This document shows, one piece after another, positions 58,513 through 64,000 of a stretch of DNA of 64,000 nt. The translations under genes and the position numbers were made by a program. How positions within the stretch are numbered: the first letter of the stretch is position 1; each line of letters begins with the position of its first letter. The DNA lies in the NCBI RefSeq assembly GCF_002086115.1, contig NZ_MVHJ01000001.1, positions 248,001 to 312,000 of the forward strand, in the 5' to 3' direction. Under the pieces are notes generated by a model that made no database searches, had not been told where the DNA came from, and worked only from the letters and a program-made list of their open reading frames with translations. The stretch is from Mycolicibacterium bacteremicum. GTDB lineage: Bacteria; Actinomycetota; Actinomycetes; Mycobacteriales; Mycobacteriaceae.

Positions 58513-59549
58513 ATCAGTTCCAGGGTGCCCAGCTCGCGGATCGCCCGGCAGGATCGCTCGGCCATGGCCAGCATCATCTCGTCGCCGCGGTCGGTGGACG
58601 TCGCGAAGGCGACGCCGAAGGCGATGATCAGCGGCGCCTGCACCATGCCGAGACAGTAGTCACGCCAACAGGTCTCGACGTCATAGTCGGCGACGCCGAG
58701 CTGCACCAGGCCCGCGTGGTATTCGGCCACCAGATCGCGCTCGGCGGCCGCGCGGGCGGCGGGTTCCAGGCTGGTGCCGGTGAAATAGGCGAGATCGCGC
58801 GCGGGCAGACCGACCCCGAGGGTCTGCCAGTCGACGATCGTCACCGTGGTGCGTTGCGGATCGAAGAGCATGTTGTCGAGCCGATAGTCGCCGTGCAGCA
58901 GGGCGAACCGGTTCGGTTCGGTGAGCAGCCACGGGGTCACCAGCGCCATGGATGCCGCCAGGGTGGCGCGGTCGTCGGCGGTCATCCGGTCGCCGAGGCG
59001 TTCCAGGGTGGTCTCGGTCGCGATCTTGGCGACCTCACCCATACCGGCGGCCATCGCGGCGTCCGGCTTGGGCATGGCGATACCGGGGAAGTCGGTCAGC
59101 GCGGTGTCGCACCAGCTGGGTGCGTGCAGTCCGGCCAGCGCGCGGGCGCCCAGCGCGGCCTCCTCGGCGGAGCAGCCCGCAATCTGATCGCCCTGCTGCG
59201 CAGGTGCCATATCGGCCAGCAGCAGCACGAATTCGGCTCCATCCCCGTCGATTTCGCAGTGATAGCTGCGTGGGACGGGCACCTGCACCAGGTCGGCCAC
59301 GTGGCGGTAGAAGGCGTGTTCGGAGCGGTAGCCGATGGCGACCCGATCGCGCACGGTGTCGTCCTGCGACGGCAGCTTGATCGCGAAGGTACCGGGCAGG
59401 TCTGTCGGGCCGGCGTAGTCGACGGTCAGCCGATAGGTCGCGCCGGTCTGTCCGGTACCGATCGGCATGATGTCGACACCGTCGACCTGCGTGCCCAGCA
59501 CGCCCGTCAGCCAGTGCGCCGTCACGTCATCAGGTGTGCGCGGGATCAC
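58509..59549 (-). CDS. Phosphotransferase family protein (aminoglycoside/ecdysteroid kinase-like fold)
   Basis: A 346-aa kinase-fold protein. Lys in FAIKLPS is the ATP-binding residue, LLHGDYRLDNMLFD contains the catalytic Asp and metal-binding Asn, and IVDWQTLGVG holds the metal-binding Asp. The substrate is unknown; mycobacteria carry many such genes, often next to lipid or steroid genes. GTG 59549 is preceded by TACTGT-N6, and a long inverted repeat lies just upstream. It interrupts two cobalamin gene clusters but does not look like a cobalamin enzyme. Confidence 0.88.
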   Translation of the reverse strand: MIPRTPDDVTAHWLTGVLGTQVDGVDIMPIGTGQTGATYRLTVDYAGPTDLPGTFAIKLPSQDDTVRDRVAIGYRSEHAFYRHVADLVQVPVPRSYHCEIDGDGAEFVLLLADMAPAQQGDQIAGCSAEEAALGARALAGLHAPSWCDTALTDFPGIAMPKPDAAMAAGMGEVAKIATETTLERLGDRMTADDRATLAASMALVTPWLLTEPNRFALLHGDYRLDNMLFDPQRTTVTIVDWQTLGVGLPARDLAYFTGTSLEPAARAAAERDLVAEYHAGLVQLGVADYDVETCWRDYCLGMVQAPLIIAFGVAFATSTDRGDEMMLAMAERSCRAIRELGTLELI

Positions 59550-59555
59550 GTGCGG

Positions 59556-59561
59556 ACAGTA
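59556..59561 (-). promoter_or_regulatory. Leaderless -10 box of the phosphotransferase gene
   Basis: TACTGT on the minus strand, six bases before GTG 59549. Confidence 0.5.
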
Positions 59562-59566
59562 AACCT

Positions 59567-59608
59567 CACACTGACGCGTGTCAACGATTCTCGACAGGCG
59601 TCAGTGTG
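59567..59608. promoter_or_regulatory. Nested inverted repeat: operator or cobIJ terminator
   Basis: CACACTGACGC (59567-59577) and GCGTCAGTGTG (59598-59608) are perfect 11-bp arms. Inside them TGTC (59579-59582) and GACA (59593-59596) are symmetric too. It covers the -17 to -59 region of the phosphotransferase promoter and includes the cobIJ stop codon, so it could be a repressor operator, a terminator, or both. Confidence 0.55.
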
Positions 59609-61085
59609 GGTAGGTGCGCGGGGTGAACACCACGTCACCGTGCACCTGGGTCTGCGACGACCCGATGATCAGCAGGCAGCGCATGTCGACATCGCCGGGG
59701 TCGAGCGCGCCGAGGGTCACCACCCGGACGCTCTCGTTCGGCCCGGCCACATCCCGCCCGATCACCACCGGGGTCTCCGGTGACCGGTGCTCGAGCAGCA
59801 ACTCGCGCATGGCGCCGACCTGCCAGGTCCTGGTCTTCGAGGCCGGGTTGTAGATCGCGATCGCCAGATCCGCCGCGGCCGCGGCGCTGATCCGCTTGGC
59901 GATGATGTCCCATGGTTTGAGCCGGTCCGACAGCGAGATCACCGCATAGTCGTGGCCCAGCGGCGCACCGACCCGGCTGGCCACGGCGTTGGCGGCCGTC
60001 ATGGCCGGGATCACCCGCACCGGCACATCCGGCCAGTGCACGGCCTCCTCGAGCACCGCGGTCGCCATCGCGAAGACGCCGGGGTCACCGGAGGACACCA
60101 CCACGACCGAGCGGCCCTGCCGGGCGAGCTCGCACGCGAGCCGCGCCCGGGCCGGCTCGTCGGTGTTGTCGCTGGCGTGCCGGGTCTGCCCGGTGCGGGC
60201 GCCGACCCGGTCCAGGTAGGGGAAGTAGCCGATGAGGTCGGTCGCGGCGGCCAGCTCGCGACGCGCCTGCGGGGTGATCCAGTCCAGATCACCGGGTCCC
60301 AGACCCACCACCGCCACGCTGCCGCCCGGCCGTGGGGCGGCCGCCGCACCGGGCAGCATGACGATGGAGAAGTACGGTACCGAGTCCTCGTCGACGTCCG
60401 CGGCGGCCATTACCCGCTGCTGGTCGGTGCTGGCCCGTTCCACATAGAACGCTCGGTCCAATCGGTGCGTCTCCGAAAGCGCCTCTCGCACTTCGGAAAA
60501 GGACTTTCCCAGCTTCATGACGACCGCGGCGTCGGTGTCGGCGAGGCGGCGGGTGAGCTCGGCGGCGGGCAGCGTCCCGGGCAGGATGGTGAGCACCTCG
60601 TCGCCCTGCACCAACGGGGTGCTGGTCGCCGCGGCGGCCGCGCTCACCGAGGTCACGCCGGGGACGATGACGGCGCGGAACTGCTGCGTCAGCCGGGTGT
60701 GCATGTGCATATAGGAGCTGTAGAACAGCGGATCGCCCTCGGCGAGCAGGGCGACGTTGCGGCCGGCGCGCAGATGTACGGCGATGCGTTCGGCCGACGC
60801 GGCGTAGAAATCCTCCATCGCGCCGTCGTACCCGCCGGGATGCTCGGTGGTCTCGGTGGTCACCGGGTAGACCAGGTGCTCCTCGATCTGGCCCTCGCGC
60901 AGATAGGGTTCGGCGATCCGGCGCGCGATACTGCGACCGTGGCGGGCGCTGTGATACGCCACCACATCGGCCTCGCCGATCACCCGGGCGGCCTTGACCG
61001 TCACCAGTTCCGGGTCGCCGGGGCCGAGCCCGACCCCGAACAGCGTCCCTCCGGTGGTCCCGGGCGTCATTTTTGCCTCACTCAT
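59601..61085 (-). CDS. cobIJ: Precorrin-2 C20- / precorrin-3B C17-methyltransferase fusion CobIJ
   Basis: This bifunctional enzyme adds the C20 methyl (CobI, residues about 10-235) and then catalyses C17 methylation with ring contraction (CobJ, about 240-494). Each half has its own tetrapyrrole-methylase signature: [16 protein letters not shown] and [14 protein letters not shown] near the N-termini, [17 protein letters not shown] and [13 protein letters not shown] further on. The fusion is normal for mycobacteria (Rv2066, 508 aa). It overlaps cobH by four bases. Confidence 0.96.
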   Translation of the reverse strand: MSEAKMTPGTTGGTLFGVGLGPGDPELVTVKAARVIGEADVVAYHSARHGRSIARRIAEPYLREGQIEEHLVYPVTTETTEHPGGYDGAMEDFYAASAERIAVHLRAGRNVALLAEGDPLFYSSYMHMHTRLTQQFRAVIVPGVTSVSAAAAATSTPLVQGDEVLTILPGTLPAAELTRRLADTDAAVVMKLGKSFSEVREALSETHRLDRAFYVERASTDQQRVMAAADVDEDSVPYFSIVMLPGAAAAPRPGGSVAVVGLGPGDLDWITPQARRELAAATDLIGYFPYLDRVGARTGQTRHASDNTDEPARARLACELARQGRSVVVVSSGDPGVFAMATAVLEEAVHWPDVPVRVIPAMTAANAVASRVGAPLGHDYAVISLSDRLKPWDIIAKRISAAAAADLAIAIYNPASKTRTWQVGAMRELLLEHRSPETPVVIGRDVAGPNESVRVVTLGALDPGDVDMRCLLIIGSSQTQVHGDVVFTPRTYPH

Positions 61086-61714
61086 TCGCGTTCGCTCGCA
61101 ATCGCATTCACCGCTGCTGCGGCCATCGCGCTGCCGCCACGGCGACCGGTCACGACCAGGTAGGCGATGCCGCGGGGGCGGGCGATCAGTTCGTCCTTGG
61201 ACTGCGCGGAGCCGACGAAGCCCACCGGTCCGCCGAGCACCGCGGCCGGGACGGGCGCACCCTCGTCGATCAGCTCGAGCAGCCGGAACAGCGCGGTCGG
61301 GGCGTTGCCGATCGCCAACACCGCGCCCTCGAGACGGTCGGCCCAGATGTCGACGCCGGCCGCCGATCGGGTGCTGCCGAGCCGGGCGGCGACCTCGGGG
61401 GCGCGCGGGTCGGCAACCAGTGAGATCACCTCGTTGTCGGCAGGCAGCCGCGAGCGGGTGATACCGGCGGCCACCATCGACGAGTCACACAGCACCGGGG
61501 CGCCGGCTGCCAGTGCCGCGGCGGCGCGGGTCACCACGTCGGGGGTGAAGGCGACGTGTTCGGTGACATCGGTCTGACCGCAGGTGTGGATCAGGCGGAC
61601 GACGACGCGGGCGACATCGGTGGGGAACCGGTCCAGGTCGGCCTCGGCGCGGATGGTCGCGAACGATTCACGGTAGATCTCCGCGGCGTCGCGGATGTAT
61701 TCGAGCACCCGCAT
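61082..61714 (-). CDS. cobH: Precorrin-8X methylmutase CobH
   Basis: It moves the C11 methyl to C12, giving hydrogenobyrinate. The 210-aa protein has [11 protein letters not shown] with the conserved catalytic His, [11 protein letters not shown] and the C-terminal [19 protein letters not shown] 61714 lies three bases after the cobG stop, and the stop overlaps cobIJ. Confidence 0.96.
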   Translation of the reverse strand: MRVLEYIRDAAEIYRESFATIRAEADLDRFPTDVARVVVRLIHTCGQTDVTEHVAFTPDVVTRAAAALAAGAPVLCDSSMVAAGITRSRLPADNEVISLVADPRAPEVAARLGSTRSAAGVDIWADRLEGAVLAIGNAPTALFRLLELIDEGAPVPAAVLGGPVGFVGSAQSKDELIARPRGIAYLVVTGRRGGSAMAAAAVNAIASERE

Positions 61715-61717
61715 ACC

Positions 61718-62860
61718 CTACGTGTGGCGCGGTCGGTATCCGTCCGCGGAGGCCACCAGCACCTGGGCGCCCCGGGGTGCACCGCAGCCACGCTCGCAGC
61801 CGACGAAATGGCGGTGCCCGGCGGCCTCGGCGGCGGTCCCACCCCCCGCCTCGGTGGCCGCGGCCGTCGCGTCGGCACGTACATCGGTGATCGACCGCTC
61901 ACAGCCCGGGCTGCCCGCGCAGGCGCTGATCGTCAGCCACGGTGAGTGTTCGTCGAACACCAGGCCCAGCGGGGCCAGCACCCGCAGCGCGGTGTCGGCG
62001 ACCCCCTCCTCGAGGTCACATACCAGGATCGAGCGCCAGGGGGTGATCACCAACGGGGCCTCGACAGCGGCCAGGAACTCCGCGGTGCGGGCCGGCAGCA
62101 CACCGAGGGGTACCACCGCGGCCAGGGTGATGCGCTGCTCATCCCCGGTCTGCTCGATCCAGCCGACCGGCCCGCGGGCGGTGTCGGTGACCGTCAACCG
62201 CCGCGGTGCGGGCACGTCGACGGGATAGCCGGCCACCAGGATCGCCGGGTCGTCGAGTTCCTCGACCCGCCAGCGCTTTCCGCGATACAGCTGGAAGCGC
62301 GACGCGATCTCCACCAGGGTGGGTACCGCCTGCTCGGGGGCCAGGCGCACACCGGTGTCGGCCCCGGCCAGCAGCAGTGCGACACCGGCGTCGGTCACCT
62401 GCAGGCCCACGTCGGTGCGCAGCCCGGCGACATCGCCACGGCCGTCGTCGATGGAGAACCAGAACCGGCCGGGCAACCGGGCCAGCCCGGGGTCGCGTTG
62501 CAGTGCGGTGTCGAGGTCGTGGACCCACCCGCGCACATCCCGGAGCCCACCACTGCGGCCCGAGAGCGGGGACGAGACGATGTTGCGCACCCGCTCGTGC
62601 TCGGGGGAGGGCAGCAGGCCCGCGGCCGCCACTGCATCGGCCACCCGCCCGGTGTCGGTGATACCGCGGATCTGCACGCTGCCGCGCGAGGTGAGCTCCA
62701 ACGAGCCGTTGCCGCAGTCGGCGGCCAGATGCGCCAGCGTCGCGAGCGCCTCGGCACCGAGGAACCCTCCGGGCAGGCGCACCCGCGCCAGTGCGCCGTC
62801 GGCGGCCTGGTGGACCTGCAGGGCACCGGGGCAGGCGTCCTGGTCGCGGGATCGGCTCAC
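61718..62860 (-). CDS. cobG: Precorrin-3B synthase CobG
   Basis: This monooxygenase of the nitrite/sulfite-reductase fold contains 4Fe-4S and acts in the oxygen-dependent pathway. In the 380-aa protein the cluster cysteines are visible as ISACAGSPGCERS and VGCERGCGAPRG. It indicates the aerobic cobalamin route. The start is GTG 62860 preceded by TACGGT-N6, i.e. a leaderless mRNA. It heads cobG-cobH-cobIJ. Confidence 0.94.
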   Translation of the reverse strand: MSRSRDQDACPGALQVHQAADGALARVRLPGGFLGAEALATLAHLAADCGNGSLELTSRGSVQIRGITDTGRVADAVAAAGLLPSPEHERVRNIVSSPLSGRSGGLRDVRGWVHDLDTALQRDPGLARLPGRFWFSIDDGRGDVAGLRTDVGLQVTDAGVALLLAGADTGVRLAPEQAVPTLVEIASRFQLYRGKRWRVEELDDPAILVAGYPVDVPAPRRLTVTDTARGPVGWIEQTGDEQRITLAAVVPLGVLPARTAEFLAAVEAPLVITPWRSILVCDLEEGVADTALRVLAPLGLVFDEHSPWLTISACAGSPGCERSITDVRADATAAATEAGGGTAAEAAGHRHFVGCERGCGAPRGAQVLVASADGYRPRHT

Positions 62861-62866
62861 GTCTTC

Positions 62867-62872
62867 ACCGTA
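62867..62872 (-). promoter_or_regulatory. Leaderless -10 box of cobG
   Basis: On the minus strand TACGGT lies six bases before GTG 62860. A leaderless transcript leaves no room for a riboswitch between promoter and gene. Confidence 0.5.
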
Positions 62873-63057
62873 CTGCTCCGCCGTCGGTTCGGCGGCTCCG
62901 CCGGGACCGATTCGCGCCGCCGTGCCGCGCCGTCACGAAAGCCGCAGTGCGCTCGGCGTTCCCACCGTTCAGGTCCCCTGTGCCGTGGATGTGTCGGTGC
63001 CGCCCCCGCTGCCCCGCCGGCGAGCTCAGTGCGGGCGTCCCGGTGCGCCGGGCGCGG

Positions 63058-63999
63058 TCAGCTCGCCTTCGCGTGCCGGCCGGGCAGCGGGTCCACGACC
63101 GCGGAGTACCGCGTCGCGTCGCCGGCGACGACACGGCTGGGCCGGCCCTGCACGTCGACGGGGATGTCACCGGCCAGTGTCACCCGGCTGAGACGGCGGA
63201 ACTGGTCGTCGTAATCGGACACCGCGTAGTGCTGGGTCGCCCGGTTGTCCCAGATGGCCAGGTCGCCGAGCTGCCAGTTCCACCGAACCGTGTTCTCCAG
63301 CTTGGTGATCCGTGTCTGCAGCAGGTCGAACAGCGCGGCCGACTCGGTGGCGCCCAGTCCGACGAACCGCTTGACGAAGTGCCCGAGCAGCAACACCCGC
63401 TCACCGCTCTCCGGGTGCACGCGCACCACCGGGTGCTCGGTCTCGAAGTACTCGGACTCGAATTCGGCGCGGTGCTCACGCACCGTGTCGGCGAGCTGTT
63501 CGTGCCGGCCGTCGTAGTCGGCGGCGTAGTCGTACTTGTTGGTGTGCACCGCCCACAGGTTCTCCGCCAGCAGGCGCAGCGGCTCGGGCAGCTGGGTGTA
63601 GGCCGTCGCGGTGTTCGCCCACACCGTCGTGCCGCCGTACTCGGGCAGCGCGACGGCGCGCAGCAACGAGGCCTTCGGAACACGGTCGACGAAGGTCACG
63701 TCGGTGTGCCAACTGTTGGCCTTGTCGTAGCGCGAGTCGATGGGCAGCACCCGCGTCCCCCGGGACAGCACCGTGGGGTGTGCGGCGGTGGTGGTGCCCA
63801 GACGCTGCGCGAAGGCGAGCTGACCGTCGTCGTCGAGATGGTCCTGGTTGCGGAAGAAGATCACCTTGTGGGTGAGCAGGGCGGAGTTGATCGCCGCCAC
63901 CGTCGCCTCGTCGAGGTCACCGGAGAGTCGGACACCGTCGATCCGGGCACCGATGTGCGCGCCGAGTTTCACCACATCCAGGGAGGTACGAGTGCTCAT
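63058..63999 (-). CDS. Fe(II)/2-oxoglutarate dioxygenase, TauD family (Rv3406 alkylsulfatase-like)
   Basis: A 313-aa dioxygenase. The iron triad is His98, Asp100 and His257, and an Arg near 268-272 (RRLSRVTL) binds 2-oxoglutarate. The sequence around these residues ([31 protein letters not shown], given in part) closely resembles my recollection of Rv3406, a type II alkyl sulfatase that oxidatively cleaves alkyl sulfates to release sulfate. It may scavenge sulfur for the cysteine and mycothiol genes in the window. The start ATG 63999 is one base from the window edge, so its promoter is not visible. Confidence 0.88.
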   Translation of the reverse strand: MSTRTSLDVVKLGAHIGARIDGVRLSGDLDEATVAAINSALLTHKVIFFRNQDHLDDDGQLAFAQRLGTTTAAHPTVLSRGTRVLPIDSRYDKANSWHTDVTFVDRVPKASLLRAVALPEYGGTTVWANTATAYTQLPEPLRLLAENLWAVHTNKYDYAADYDGRHEQLADTVREHRAEFESEYFETEHPVVRVHPESGERVLLLGHFVKRFVGLGATESAALFDLLQTRITKLENTVRWNWQLGDLAIWDNRATQHYAVSDYDDQFRRLSRVTLAGDIPVDVQGRPSRVVAGDATRYSAVVDPLPGRHAKAS

Positions 64000-64000
64000 G

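Noticed and set aside
62861..63057. Possible cobalamin riboswitch upstream of cobG
   Set aside because: No B12 box (AGYCAGGAGACCTGCC-like) or GCCACTG/GGGAAGG pattern was found, and a TACGGT-N6-GTG leaderless promoter leaves no leader.

Overview
This window is about 64 kb of high-GC actinobacterial chromosome, almost certainly from a free-living, rapid-grower-type mycobacterium (Mycolicibacterium-like). The basis is gene content and order: mycothiol ligase MshC, the Pup-proteasome locus (mpa, dop, pup, prcBA, pafA, pafBC), an Mtb12/LppK antigen pair, an F420-type biliverdin reductase homologue and the tatA-tatC-helY block. From memory, the backbone follows the order of M. tuberculosis Rv2136c to Rv2064. 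Genes absent from that locus in M. tuberculosis are interspersed: a sugar ABC importer, a GlcP-like symporter, a GGDEF-EAL protein, the ectABCD cluster and a two-component pair. No transposase, integrase, CRISPR array, tRNA or rRNA was seen.

Layout. 1-6.2 kb: uppP, a histidine phosphatase, DUF3090 and SCO1664-family proteins, cysQ, mshC and an SDR. 6.3-11.4 kb: a PAC2-family gene and metH. metH is preceded by what reads as an S-adenosylhomocysteine (SAH) riboswitch. 11.5-20.4 kb: HAD hydrolase, four-gene sugar ABC importer, GlcP-like symporter, membrane GGDEF-EAL protein. 20.4-28.5 kb: hisE-hisG, a DUF4126 membrane protein, a flavoprotein disulfide reductase, an arsR/SRPBCC/flavodoxin operon, a recB-like/thioesterase/DinB operon, and trmI with an in-frame four-copy 30-bp repeat. 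28.5-36.4 kb: lppK and mtb12 paralogues, mpa, a LysR/EamA divergent pair, a secreted DUF732 protein, a membrane protein and a sensor kinase. 36.3-40.6 kb: the convergent response regulator, then ectABCD. 40.6-47.5 kb: dop, pup, prcB, prcA, pafA, pafB, pafC. 47.5-55.8 kb: tatA, tatC, helY, DUF4333 protein, 5'-3' exonuclease and pepE (divergent), PPOX/F420 protein, DprE2-like SDR. 55.8-64 kb: cobL-cobM-cobK facing cobG-cobH-cobIJ, a phosphotransferase between them, and an Rv3406-like 2-oxoglutarate dioxygenase.

How the genes connect. MetH needs cobalamin, and seven of the corrin-ring enzymes are encoded here. MetH recycles homocysteine made from SAH, which fits an SAH-sensing leader that releases the ribosome-binding site when SAH is bound. 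Mpa, PrcBA, Pup, Dop and PafA form the complete pupylation and degradation system, and PafBC is the DNA-damage activator encoded next to it. EctABCD makes ectoine and hydroxyectoine next to an OmpR-type regulator whose upstream region contains direct-repeat operator-like sites.

Start codons were refined using a recurrent signal: a TANNNT hexamer ending 6-7 nt before ATG/GTG, with no Shine-Dalgarno. This is the arrangement of mycobacterial leaderless promoters. The clearest regulatory curiosity is the 17-bp gap between the exonuclease and pepE genes, where one palindromic TAGCCTA can act as the -10 element on both strands.
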